Source of the DNA: Saussurea involucrata
Lineage: Eukaryota; Streptophyta; Magnoliopsida; Asterales; Asteraceae
Length of the DNA stretch: 64,000 nt
Assembly: GCA_033807775.1 (NCBI GenBank)
Contig: CM066314.1
Coordinates: 33,343,001-33,407,000, forward strand
Reading direction: 5' to 3'
The position numbers were made by a program, and so were the translations under genes. The first letter of the stretch is position 1, and every line of letters begins with the position of its first letter. Shown here in pieces: positions 23,602 through 34,118 of the stretch. Below the pieces are notes generated by a model. It did no database searches. It was not told the DNA's origin and saw only the letters and a program-made list of their open reading frames with translations.

Positions 23602-26152
23602 ATGAGTTCATCTGTTGCAAAAGCTAAGCTATATTTCTGTTTTGATGGTGAATGGGTGCAAGATAACAATGAGTGGAATTTTGCTTATAAATCTAAGCAT
23701 GGTGTAAAAGTGTCAGTAAACTATACTTATCAGAAGTTTGTTGCATACGCCATGCAAAAATGTGGAATCAACTCTTCTGATATTTGCAAGTTAGTGTTTA
23801 AAAATGGCGATGGGTCATTTGTGGATTTATCCAACGATGGGGATATCTCTACTTTTCTGCACCTTGCAGTCGATTCAGAAAGACCCCCATTACTCTTTGT
23901 GTATCCCGGCGTATCCGACGGTGACGACGACGGTGACGAGGAGGGTGACGACGACGAAGACCTCCAAATAGAGCAGCCTGATTCTCAACAACAACAACCA
24001 CCACCACCATCACCACAACCACACGAATGGCGTACTGCTGGAGTTGCTGATGACGAAACCCACGTTTTCAGAATGGGTAATTCTGAAATAGACAGATCAG
24101 ACACCGATAATGATGATCACGAAGAATATACCCCTAGTAGAAAATCATGTAGTCAGATAAATGACTTTTTTGATATGCCCCCTATTCTTCCAGACTCCCA
24201 TACCCAGACACAAAGCTACGAACCTACACCTTATATTCGTAGCGAAAGTTTAACAGCAGGTCAGATATTCGATTCGAAGGATCTCTTAGCAAGTCAGATC
24301 GGACTCAAGTTCTTGGAAGAGGGTTTCCAAAGTCGCGTGCGGGCATCTGACAAAATCAAATACGTAGTTGAATGTGCTAGAGAAAAGTGTGAGTGGAGGT
24401 TGTACGCGATTCACACGGGTCCCAAAGGAGGGGCGATAATGATTAGAAAGTTGCACGACGTACACACTTGTACGAGGACGCAACTTAATCCCCACCACAA
24501 ACAAGCCGGCAAAAAGACTTTGGGTGCGATCCTGAAAAACAAATTTCTTGATGTTAGCAGGTCATTGCGTCCAAAGGACATCGTCCACGACGTTCACCGG
24601 CAGTTCGGCGTCACGATTGATTACCACCAAGCGTGGCGTGCGCGCTGCCATGCACTGTTTATGGTGAGAGGCACGTTCGAGGAGTCGTATGAACGACTCC
24701 CGACATATTTATATAATTTGCAGATGCAGAACCCTGGTACTGTCACGCAGCTACGGACCGATTCACGTGGACGGTTTGAGATGTGCTTCGTGGCCCTTGG
24801 ACCCGCGGTACGTATTTTAACACGTCATATGTTTACACATTATAAACTATAACATTTACACATTATAAACTATAACATTTTAACCTATGTTTTTGCAGAT
24901 CCACACATTTCTGGAAAATCTACGTCGTGTCCTGATAATAGACGCAACCCATTTAAAGGGCCGCTACTTGGGTATGATGTTCCTGGCGGTTGCCATGGAC
25001 GGGGATAACTCCATCGTTCCAGTAGCTTTCGGCGTAGGCAAGTCCGAAACCGGGGACGAGTGGACTTGGTTTTTGTCCATGTTGAGACAAGCTATCGGAG
25101 ACCCGCAAGGGTTGGTGTTTATGTCTGACAGGGCTCCTTCCATAAGCGCCGCAATCTCTGCCATGTACCCAAACGCTCCTCACGCCATATGCTGTCGACA
25201 TTTGGAGATGAACGCCAAATCCAAGGACAAACGTATTACCACCTACAAGGATGTCTATTGGGCGGCATGCAGAGCATATACGGATCGGGAGTTTAACAAG
25301 TACATGAATATGCTACGATACAGTGTCAAGGAAGCAGCCAAAGTCTTTGACGATGCTGGACCGGAGCGGTGGTCCGCGGCCCATTTTCCTGGACAACGGT
25401 ATGACATTCTGACCTCGAATAGTGCAGAGTCTGTGAATGCACTCTCCCGTTTTGCGCGTAGATGTCCGATTGTTAATCTTATGGACTACTTTCGGGCCTT
25501 TCAACAAGAGTGGTACCAAATTTGACGCCTAAAAGGAGCTAAGATACAAAATGCACTCGCACCAACGGCGGAGAATATCGTTCAGTACAGGGCGCGTCGT
25601 GCGGCGACATGGCCGGTAAGAGCAATCGGGTATGGGAAGTACGAGGTGCATGATGACTATATTCACGCGATTGTGAATATGGAAGACCACCTTTGTTCGT
25701 GTCGCGAATGGGATAAATCTGGGTTACCGTGCGGCCATGCCATCGCTACAGCAAGATATATGGGTCGTACAGATTGCAGCGACTTGGCTGTACCTTTCTT
25801 CACGTCCGAATATTACCGGAAAACATACGTGGAGGTAATAAACCCAGCTGGACCCCCTGCAGCATGGGTGTATCCACCCGACCCGCTTCCACCATGCTAT
25901 CCACCTTTAATGGATAAGAACAGGGCCGGGAGACCGAGAAAGAACGACCGACGTCCATCACGTGGTGAAAGTTCGATACAATGAAGATGTACTCGGTGCC
26001 AATGCGTAGGACACACTCGTGGAGAGTGTCCAAATCCCGCCCCTTCAACCGTGCCAAGGAGACATTCTGTCAGTCACACCCCGGGCCCGTCACAGCTTGA
26101 ACCATATGGAACAAACCCTTATGATACTGTTGATCTAAACACTGATTTGTAA
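23602..26152 (+). pseudogene. MULE (MuDR-type) transposase with two in-frame TGA codons
   Basis: Exon 1 23602-24807 (402 codons), intron 24808-24898, exon 2 24899-26152 (418 codons including TAA); phase 0. Domains: an N-terminal region of PB1-like appearance, an acidic/Gln/Pro-rich linker, a MuDR DNA-binding-like block (GLKFLEEGFQSRVRASDK with HDVHTC), the MULE DDE domain (LIIDATHLKGRYLGMMFLAV, DEWTWFLSMLRQAIG, MSDRAPSI, CCRHLEMN), a SWIM zinc finger (CSCREWDKSGLPCGHA) and a C-terminal CCHC knuckle (CTRCQCVGHTRGEC). Two TGA codons interrupt it: 25523-25525, between the DDE domain and SWIM finger, and 25982-25984, just before the knuckle. Both are compatible with CGA to TGA transitions, i.e. 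deamination at methylated CpG. It should make no full-length protein. Confidence 0.93.
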
Positions 26153-26216
26153 ATGATATATATACACACATACATATGCTTCTAAATGAACATTGATAAC
26201 ACAGCTAGTTTGTAAA

Positions 26217-26264
<48 letters not shown>

Positions 26265-26600
26265 GTATTATACACATAAAGAAAATAGGAGACCTTCAAT
26301 TTTTCTTAGTATTTTCTTGACCTTGTTCTTGCATCCATGGCAGTGAATGTTAACTCTGAGTACACATGTCTGTTTATATATTCATATTAGATACGTTTTA
26401 ATTTTAACAAATTACACCATTATAGTTAATTATTTAATTTATGGTACATCTCATATTTTTTTTCAATTTTGTTTTACACTCCTATCACATTAACATAATA
26501 ATCATATATTAACTAATTCATTAAATCGTTTTAAATTATTATTATTTGAATGTGTTTATAGATATCGTGAATGGCAATAGGAGAAAGTAGAATTGTTTAT
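26153..26600. repeat. Transposase 3' region with a 643-bp-offset direct duplication and an AT microsatellite
   Basis: About 54 bp with the core CATATGCTTCTAAATGAACA occurs at 26160-26213 and again at about 26803-26857. Between the copies are a (AT)n tract (26217-26262), AT-rich filler and the hairpin at 26601. The arrangement suggests the intervening block was added to the MULE after a local duplication. Confidence 0.75.
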
Positions 26601-26790
26601 AAATGGGGTTTTGACAAGTTGGTATCACTGGACTCATTTAAGAATTGTGAAAATGGGTATTTGGCGAATGATGATTCATGTGTGTTTAAAACACTTCAGC
26701 TCCAAACACACATGAATCATCATTCGTCAAATACCCATTTTCACAATTCTTAAATGAGTCCAGTGATACCAACTTGTCAAAACCCCATTT
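26601..26790. ncRNA. Near-perfect hairpin, 87-bp arms, 16-base loop (candidate small-RNA source)
   Basis: Left arm 26601-26687 and right arm 26704-26790 are reverse complements over all 87 positions except one, where GGCG faces CGTC and gives a G-U pair in the + transcript; loop AAAACACTTCAGCTCC. A transcript across it, for example read-through from the transposase, would form a long duplex and could feed Dicer-like enzymes. The arms do not match the transposase by eye. No TIR-type ends or clear duplication identify it as a transposon. The ncRNA role is inference; the fold is seen. Confidence 0.7.
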
Positions 26791-26844
26791 CATATTATAT
26801 ATATACACACACATACATATGCTTCTAAATGAACATTGATAACA

Positions 26845-27044
26845 CAGTTAGTTTGTATTCCATCCAACAAGCTCTTCATCTTCAATCTTTCTGACCCTTC
26901 TTCAACGGCTTCTGCTTTTGCAACCACGTATGGCCATTGTGTACCACAACCCGCACACACTTTAGCAAATGAGTTGAGGGTTGTCATATATTCTACAAGA
27001 GGAGTAGGCCCACGAATGAGGTAACCTCTGACTTGACCTTGCAT
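26845..27044 (-). CDS. Open frame of about 66 codons, possible second exon of the MULE accessory gene
   Basis: Frame opens right after a possible acceptor (TTAG, about 27056) and encodes MQGQVRGYLIRGPTPLVEYM, then a Cys pair (CAGCGTQWPY) and an acidic helix. Codon use looks protein-like and there is no stop for over 60 codons, but joining it to the upstream coiled-coil exon at the obvious donor does not keep frame. No homologue recognised. It could be chance or a captured fragment. Confidence 0.3.
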
Positions 27045-28159
27045 GATGTATCCAACCTAACCGTGGTTCAGCGGCTTAAAAACTATTTTTCAGAGAAATT
27101 AACAACAACAAAAAATACAAAACAACAACACAGTAAAAAAAATACAAATAACAACACAGTAAAAAAAATACAAAACAAAAAAAAAAATATAACCACCACC
27201 TACTTAGAAATTGATTTAGTTTCATCAATCCAAGCTTGCTTCTCGTTTACCTTCGCTTGAATAATTGCGAAGTCTTGCAGAATATGGTGAATTGCTTCTT
27301 GTTCTCGACGAACACGAGCCTCCCGAGCTTTTATATCCCCTTTCATCCTTTTGATCTCCCTGTCTTCCTCTTCGATCTTTCTCAAATGGACTGCCTTCCT
27401 GTCCATCATTTTTTTCCACTCTTCTGTTAGTTCATCTATCTCCTTTTCCTTTTTTGCTATAGCGACCTCGATTTGAGGTGACATTTTTTCAGGAGTAGAC
27501 TTAGGTGTTAGACAACCTAGGGGGGGGGTAAGGTTGTATTTAAAATCTTTTACTTTCAAAAATTCTTTTACAAATAAATACAGTACAGAAACAGTATAAA
27601 TAAATCAGAGTATACAAATAATAACGAAGAGTGTAAATATAAACAAATACACAGAGATTATATAAATAAATATAAATGCAAAGCAGTTTATATAAACAAA
27701 TATAATAAAGCACAGCGGAATAAATAAAGAGATAAGGGATAGAGATACTTGACACAGAGATTTACTGATTTACCACCAACTGTGATAAACCAGCAGCCGA
27801 GACACTTCTCGACACGATCCAAATAAATGTATTCTTTACGGTAGAACACAAACCAAATACAAAGGAATTTGTAATAGTTTCTCAAGCCTCTGCTATGAGA
27901 TAAACAGGATCACACACCCGTTATTCAAATACTTACAAGAGGAGTATAACTCACAATGGGTAATCACTCTTGTATAATATCTCACACTTGGATATTTTAT
28001 AAAAAATGTTTTATAAAATATATATATATAAATAAGTGAGAGTGAGAGAGCTGAGAGTTTGAATGCTGCTTGTTACTGTTATGTTTGGTCTGGTCTGGTC
28101 TACTGTTCTTCATCACCATCAGCATCATTATATAGCAACCCACTTCCAACGGAAACAAG

Positions 28160-28430
28160 AGGCGCGGTATACCGCCAAATGCACGCGGTATACCGCCGTC
28201 AGAAAAAGTAACTGACACACCAACGGCTACATGCAAAGTTGACAGGAAATACGTACCCGCGGTATACCGACTGGGACTCGCGGTATACCGGCCGTACGAA
28301 AGAGTACTTTCAACCAATCAGAATCAAACACGGAGCCTGCCGCGGTATACCGGCTGAACAGCCGCGGTATACCGCCAAATGTGTACCCGCGGTATACCGA
28401 GCATTCTCCACGGTATACCGGCGTCAGAAT
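28160..28430. promoter_or_regulatory. Cluster of eight CGGTATACCG-type palindromes in the LTR
   Basis: The 10-bp palindrome CGGTATACCG recurs eight times in about 260 bp, at 28167, 28190, 28260, 28280, 28342, 28364, 28390 and 28411, with variable spacing. It lies 310-580 bp from the LTR start, plausibly U3. The other LTR has the same set at about 31940-32200. Regulatory role is inferred from density and conservation between copies only. Confidence 0.65.
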
Positions 28431-28741
28431 ATGTACCTTCCAGGACTGCAACCAAATCTTGCTGGATCTTCTCAAAACAAAAACTTATTTAATTAAAATC
28501 AATTATGGTTTTTTAGAAATATCCAAGTGGTATATTATTTTAGGGTGTTTATCATTATTAGTTATAAACAATAATGACGACGTAAACACTTCCGTCTTTG
28601 AACCCTTCAGATTAAATCTTCGTGTTCTTCAACAACTGCACACTTGGATTAAATTGTTAGATAAACAATAATACGGTGTGTTTGTAATCATCAAAATAAA
28701 TATATATAAATATATAGAGATGTGGTACACTTGCACCAACA

Positions 28742-28760
28742 ATCTCCCCCTTTTTGATGA
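28742..28760 (-). other. Polypurine tract of the gag-only retrotransposon
   Basis: On the minus strand AAAAAGGGGGAGAT directly precedes the 3' LTR, as expected for plus-strand priming. Confidence 0.8.
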
Positions 28761-29313
28761 TGACAAACACAACCGCTAAGCAAGAGCATATGCGGTTTCT
28801 CTCCCCCGTTTGTCGAAACAAAAAGGGTCAAGAAAGACGGTATGCTTCCCCTCGAGAGATGCTCCCCCTCAAAATATGCATATAATTGAGGTAGCATAAA
28901 CTCATGGGTAAAAAGAGCTAAAACGCTCCCCCTCAAATTAATAACGATATCAATTTGATTTTATAAAATTTGAGGGATAAAATAAAATGCAAAAAGCAAT
29001 AGAGACAAAGATATACAAACCAATACGAAACACTTGCACCAAAACGGATCTTAAGGCTTCAATTTTCGGTTAATTTTATGTGATAAAAAAAAACCACGTA
29101 TTATGACCTCGTCAGGTAACCACGTATTATAACCTCGGCAGGTAACCACGTATTATAACCTCGGCAGGTAACACCTACAAAAGGCAAAGAAATTTTTTTT
29201 GTGGTACCCTTTTCTTATGGGTCCTTTTAACAGTTAGTATAAAACATAAACTGCAAAAAAATATGTTGTCGACATAAAACAACACGACAAACATACAAAG
29301 CCATATAAATGGT

Positions 29314-31209
29314 TTAAAACCATAAACGCATTCCACCCGGATTATCAACATTAAACATTCCTTTCGGAATCCATTTTCTAACCATTTTAATTTTACGATC
29401 GTATTCATCATAGACGTAAAATGAAGCATTTATATTCGCATTAGGTCTAGAAAAATTACTATTATACATACGAGCATGCGGTTTCCTTCCATAATTCACA
29501 TTTTTTATTTTTGACATATATGGAGGTTTTCTCGTATCAACTTTAGGAGATGCAAAAAATCTTTTAATGGGTTTACACGAACATTTATCAACACATGTAT
29601 CGGAACCAATGCCTTTACGACAATTTATACGATTAGGCATATTTAGCATTTTAAGCACTTTATCATTGCTACTATTAAAAGCATTTGCTAATAAGTCATT
29701 TTTCTCATGCGATTTACATTTAGCATTTAAACATGCAACTTCATTTTCAAGAGACTCGCATTTTGTACATGCAACACTTTCATTTTTATTTTCACTTAAG
29801 CATGCAATTTTATCATTTAAAATAACACAAGATTTACAAACATCTTTTTCACTTAATTTATTTTCTAATTTAGTGATAACATCTAAATCATGAGCAGATT
29901 TTTGTTTACCGTCATCTATTTCCTTTTTATATACAGATACGGTTTCTTTTAAATTAGAAATTTCATCTTTATATTTATTTGCGAGAGCAGCCATATCATG
30001 AAATGATTTATATAATTCGTCAAGATTATTTTCATCGCCACTATAATAATTATCACTATAATTACTATCACAATTATTTTCAAAAGGACATGATGAAGAT
30101 ACCTCATTATCATGGTTGGCCATGAGACAAATATTCTTGTCTTTATCTTCGTTTGCGCTCCACGCGGCTCCGACGAGAGCTTTTGGTGTGTTGATTTGTT
30201 TTGCTCGTTTTGGACACACACTTGCATAGTGATCCTTATCACCACACACATAGCAAAAGCCTTTCTTTTTATTGGCTTTTTCATCGTCGCTAGATTCGTC
30301 ATATTTGTCTTCACTTTTATGGACGTTGCGACTTTGGTTTTTACCACCACGACGGTAGTCTCCATTTTCTTGAAACCTATCATTTTTGGCAAACTTTTTG
30401 TTAGATAAAAGTTTAGAAAGTTTTCTTACCAACTTGACTAAATCGTCAAGATTTTCGGGTTCGTCATCCGAGGAACTTGCATCTTCCTCCTCTTCTTTTT
30501 CTTTCTCATCTTTAGAGGCAACGGCTTCTAAAGCTATGGATTTCTTTTTGACTTGCTCCCGGACTTGATTTCTTTTTAGTGCGATTTCGTGCACTTTAAG
30601 ATTGCCGATGAGATCATCGAGCTTCATCGTTGCGAGATCTCGGGAGTCTTATAAAGATGTAATTTTTGCCATCCACTCCGAAGGAAGTGCTCGAAGAATT
30701 TTCCTTACATAATCCTCATTAGGGTAAGTACGACCTAATCCCTTCAAGGTAGTCATAATGAGGTTAAAACGTTTAAACATTGAGTCGATTGACTCATCTT
30801 TTGACATTTCAAATAGTTCATAATCATGAACAAGAATATTTATTTTAGAGCTTTTAACTTGAGTATTTCCACGATGAGTGTCGCTCAAGCTTTGCCAGAT
30901 TAGATTAGCAGTTTTATAAGTATAAACTCTTTCTATTTCATCAGAGGTTAAAGCAGCATATAATATATTTTTAGCTTCAAAATTTAAACAATAATGAGAT
31001 TCTTCAGCGGGAGTCCAATCTTTTATGGGTTTATCAACAATAAGATCATTTTCAACTTTGGTTGGTCTAAAATTCCCATTTTCTATAATATCCCAAATTT
31101 TTTGATTTTTGCCACGCACGTGACATTCAAATAGCTCGGCCCAAATGCCAAACTTTTCAGTATCTATCAAAGGAGGTTTTGAAAACACAAAATTAGTTTG
31201 TTGAGCCAT
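29314..31209 (-). pseudogene. Copia-type Gag protein with one in-frame TAA
   Basis: 632 codons in one frame broken only by TAA at 30649-30651. The N-terminal part is a UBN2/gag-like helical domain (FGIWAELFECHVRGKNQKIW, then YVRKILRALPSEWMAKITSL). After the stop come LDDLIGNLKVHE, a Lys/Asp/Glu-rich region, a CCHC zinc knuckle CYVCGDKDHYASVC and a Cys-rich coiled coil with repeated CxxC pairs (CKSC, CTKCESL). It would package element RNA into virus-like particles. There is no pol downstream. The stop is compatible with CAA to TAA. Confidence 0.88.
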
Positions 31210-31267
31210 TTAAAAGAATTAAAGAAATAACTTTAAAAATTTAAACAGATAATTTTTGAAAGCCCTG

Positions 31268-31280
31268 CTCTGATACCAAA
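31268..31280 (-). other. Primer-binding site (initiator tRNA-Met) of the gag-only retrotransposon
   Basis: On the minus strand, TTTGGTATCAGAGC follows the 5' LTR end; TGGTATCAGAGC is complementary to the initiator tRNA-Met 3' end. Confidence 0.85.
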
Positions 31281-32514
31281 TGTTAGACAACCTAGGGGGG
31301 GTAAGGTTGTATTTAAAATCTTTTACTTTCAAAAATTCTTTTACAAATAAATACAGTACAGAAACAGTATAAATAAATCAGAGTATACAAATAATAACGA
31401 AGAGTGTAAATATAAACAAATACACAGAGATTATATAAATAAATATAAATGCAAAGCAGTTTATATAAACAAATATAATAAAGCACAGCGGAATAAATAA
31501 AGAGATAAGGGATAGAGATACTTGACACAGAGATTTACTGATTTACCACCAACTGTGATAAACCAGCAGCCGAGACACTTCTCGACACGATCCAAATAAA
31601 TGTATTCTTTACGGTAGAACACAAACCAAATACAAAGGAATTTGTAATAGTTTCTCAAGCCTCTGCTATGAGATAAACAGGATCACACACCCGTTATTCA
31701 AATACTTACAAGAGGAGTATAACTCACAATGGGTAATCACTCTTGTATAATATCTCACACTTGGATATTTTATAAAAAATGTTTTATAAAATATATATAT
31801 ATAAATAAGTGAGAGTGAGAGAGCTGAGAGTTTGAATGCTGCTTGTTACTGTTATGTTTGGTCTGGTCTGGTCTACTGTTCTTCATCACCATCAGCATCA
31901 TTATATAGCAACCCACTTCCAACGGAAACAAGAGGCGCGGTATACCGCCAAATGCACGCGGTATACCGCCGTCAGAAAAAGTAACTGACACACCAACGGC
32001 TACATGCAAAGTTGACAGGAAATACGTACCCGCGGTATACCGGCTGGGACTCGCGGTATACCGGCCGTACGAAAGAGTACTTTCAACCAATCAGAATCAA
32101 ACACGGAGCCTGCCGCGGTATACCGGCTGAACAGCCGCGGTATACCGCCAAATGTGTACCCGCGGTATACCGAGCATTCTCCACGGTATACCGGCGTCAG
32201 AATATGTACCTTCCAGGACTGCAACCAAATCTTGCTGGATCTTCTCAAAACAAAAACTTATTTAATTAAAATCAATTATGGTTTTTTAGAAATATCCAAG
32301 TGGTATATTATTTTAGGGTGTTTATCATTATTAGTTATAAACAATAATGACGACGTAAACACTTCCGTCTTTGAACCCTTCAGATTAAATCTTCGTGTTC
32401 TTCAACAACTGCACACTTGGATTAAATTGTTAGATAAACAATAATACGGTGTGTTTGTAATCATCAAAATAAATATATATAAATATATAGAGATGTGGTA
32501 CACTTGCACCAACA
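31281..32514 (-). repeat. 5' LTR of the gag-only retrotransposon
   Basis: Nearly identical to 27506-28741. It carries the same palindrome cluster. Confidence 0.93.
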
Positions 32515-32667
32515 TTAGGGTTTTATGACGATGCCATTTGTGGATGAAATGAGAGAAGAGAGAAATCAATTCAAAGAAAGAAAGCAAGAGAGAAATCAAG
32601 AAAGAAAGCAAGAGGAAGTGTGAATTGCATACTACTGATATTTATGGATGAAATCTCAAACATGCAA

Positions 32668-33016
32668 ATGAATTTCAACCACAAATCGGTCTTCAAAGTA
32701 CAATAATTGTGGAAAAAAACAGTAAAAGCATGCAAGATTCGTCTAAGCACAGGGGCTGAAAGTGTAAATTTCCAGGGACCAAAACTGTAAATTTTGGCCC
32801 ATCGCGGGCTGCGATCGCGGGCAGGGACCAAAAGTGCACCGCGGCCAAAGTTGAGGGGCTTCGCGGGGCATTTGGGGCCAAAATACGTGCCACGTCAGCC
32901 CTAGCCCGCGATCGCGGGATCCATCGCGGGTATTTTGGGTATTTTTGCAAAATGAATTTTTTTTTGGGTATTTTGGTAACAGTTGGTCAAACTTTGGATA
33001 TTTTAATTAATTTCCC
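32668..33016. repeat. Right TIR of the MULE
   Basis: Inverted counterpart of 23077-23430, with CCCGCGATCGCGGG near 32900 and the terminal AATTAATTTCCC. Probable promoter of the leftward accessory gene. Confidence 0.85.
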
Positions 33017-33493
33017 TAAATACTATTGTATGTTTTATTAAGGCATGTAAATTAGTTTTAAATATAATTATTTAGTTTTTTTATATTAGTTATATAATTT
33101 GATATATGTTATATCTTTAAAGAATAAATTAAATTTAGTTTCTTTATTAAATAAATTATTTTTAAAATACGAAAACATAACAAGTCTTCATTAAATAAAT
33201 AAATTACTAATTATTTTATTATTATAATTATGTATTTACAAAATACAAATTATAACTACTATTATTATTAAAAATAGTTAATAATAAATAAAATATGTTA
33301 TTTTAATGTGGCGTTCATAAATTTGATGTTTTTTTAGAATGTGATTGGAGTTGGTTTTTTATTTTGTGTTGATGGGCCCACCAAATTTGATGTTTTTAGT
33401 GTTAAATTTGGTGTTATGGAGTTATGGACTTATGGTTGTAGATGGTCTAATGAGTTCATATTCATAGGGTTTTAAAGAAGTGATCGAGGTCAT

Positions 33494-34008
33494 TTTATTA
33501 TTTATGTTAGTTTTATTAATTAAATTTCATATCCCAACTTACATTAGCTTTGTTGAATATATAAGTTCGTCGGAGAAGAGGAAAATGAAACATATCGAGG
33601 TCATCGGGCGACTTTGATGAGGAAGACGAAAGGGTGTCGGAGGGTGTGTTTCACAACAGCGGTGTTGGGAAGTGAGGGTTGGTCACAGCGAGAGGGGAAG
33701 GATGACGGTGGTGTTGCAGGTCACCAGAGGGGGAAAAAGAATGGACCGACGCAGGGACTCCAAACCCAAACCACCATTCACTCATTCCGGAATACAGATA
33801 GAGGAGGTCTTGCAAGAAGTCTGCAAAACACACGCACACGTATCACATCGTGCATTTAATCAATGTGTATCTCCCAAAAATTCTTTGTAACAAATCAAGT
33901 CTCCGTTTGTTTCGATGAAGACATACAAAGAGTGTGTATGGGGATGTTGCAGTGTGTGTGTTTTAACAGCAGTAAGTCTATACGTGTGTGTGTGTGCGTG
34001 TGTGGGTC

Positions 34009-34039
<31 letters not shown>

Positions 34040-34118
34040 AGTTTTAGGGGAGAAATTGACGACGCTGGACATTTGCAGATGTCGACCGATATGATGAACG
34101 GATCTGGAAGGGCTGATG
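33494..34118. other. Pack-MULE interior of unknown origin
   Basis: Contains GT and GA microsatellites (33981-34034) and short open frames with no recognisable domain. It could be captured 5' flank of the LRR gene; I cannot confirm this. Confidence 0.3.

Larger units (their letters stand above)
27506..32514 (-). mobile_element. Gag-only LTR retrotransposon (non-autonomous Copia, TR-GAG-like)
   Basis: Direct LTRs 27506-28741 (1236 bp) and 31281-32514 (1234 bp), TG...CA ends on the minus strand (TGTTGGTGCAAG ... TGTCTAACA), 5-bp duplication TTAGG at 27501-27505 and 32515-32519. A tRNA-Met primer site and a purine tract adjoin the LTRs. The 2.54-kb interior has gag but no protease, integrase, RT or RNase H, so movement would require a partner element. 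The LTRs look nearly identical, differing at the G tract and at one or two bases that I noticed, so insertion is recent. Confidence 0.93.
27200..32537 (-). pseudogene. MULE accessory gene (coiled coil), convergent with transposase, cut by the retrotransposon
   Basis: The main frame (27200-27505) encodes a charged coiled coil of about 100 residues (KKEKEIDELTEEWKKMMDRK, IKAREARVRREQE). Across the retrotransposon the frame continues for a few codons to an ATG at 32535-32537, just inside the right TIR, with one in-frame TAA between that ATG and the next Met (27484). Position and convergent orientation recall mudrB of maize MuDR, but I see no sequence resemblance. Function unknown. The 5-kb insertion separates it from its presumed TIR promoter. 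Confidence 0.55.
23077..33016 (+). mobile_element. MULE with transposase gene, interrupted by an LTR retrotransposon
   Basis: Termini GGGAAATTAATTAAAATA and TATTTTAATTAATTTCCC, exact 9-bp duplication TAAATACTA at 23068-23076 and 33017-33025. TIRs of about 350 bp (23077-23430 and 32668-33016) include CCCGCGATCGCGGG-like palindromes and a transcribed-looking region up to the first ATG. It carries a rightward transposase gene and a leftward accessory gene. Without the retrotransposon it is 4.93 kb. Confidence 0.95.
22921..33447. mobile_element. MITE (about 578 bp before invasion) split by the MULE
   Basis: Ends GAGCATCTCCAATCGACCG and GTAGATGGTC are weakly inverted; TAA stands at 22918-22920 and 33448-33450. 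Removing one TAA and the element restores a continuous LRR frame, which strongly supports the borders. Its own interior is 22921-23067 plus 33026-33447. Confidence 0.75.
22625..33493 (-). pseudogene. LRR fragment of an NLR-type resistance gene, split by a 10.5-kb insertion
   Basis: Two pieces, 33451-33493 and 22625-22920, join across the MITE at 22921-33447 into one uninterrupted frame of 113 codons (43 + 296 bp). Repeats follow the plant pattern LxxLxxLxLxxC/TxxxLP: LQILDLSCTPVKQLP, LTNLIHLSLANCSCLETLP, LEVLDLSQSSVKHLP, LRKLQI. This resembles the LRR of intracellular immune receptors; no NB-ARC or TIR domain is present. It is a transduplicated gene fragment inside a Pack-MULE and is almost certainly not a working receptor. 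Confidence 0.75.

Noticed and set aside
28227..28671. Identical open frames repeated 3.77 kb apart (also 32000-32444)
   Set aside because: They are duplicated only because they lie in the two LTRs; peptides such as YRGIPRYTG come from the palindrome cluster.
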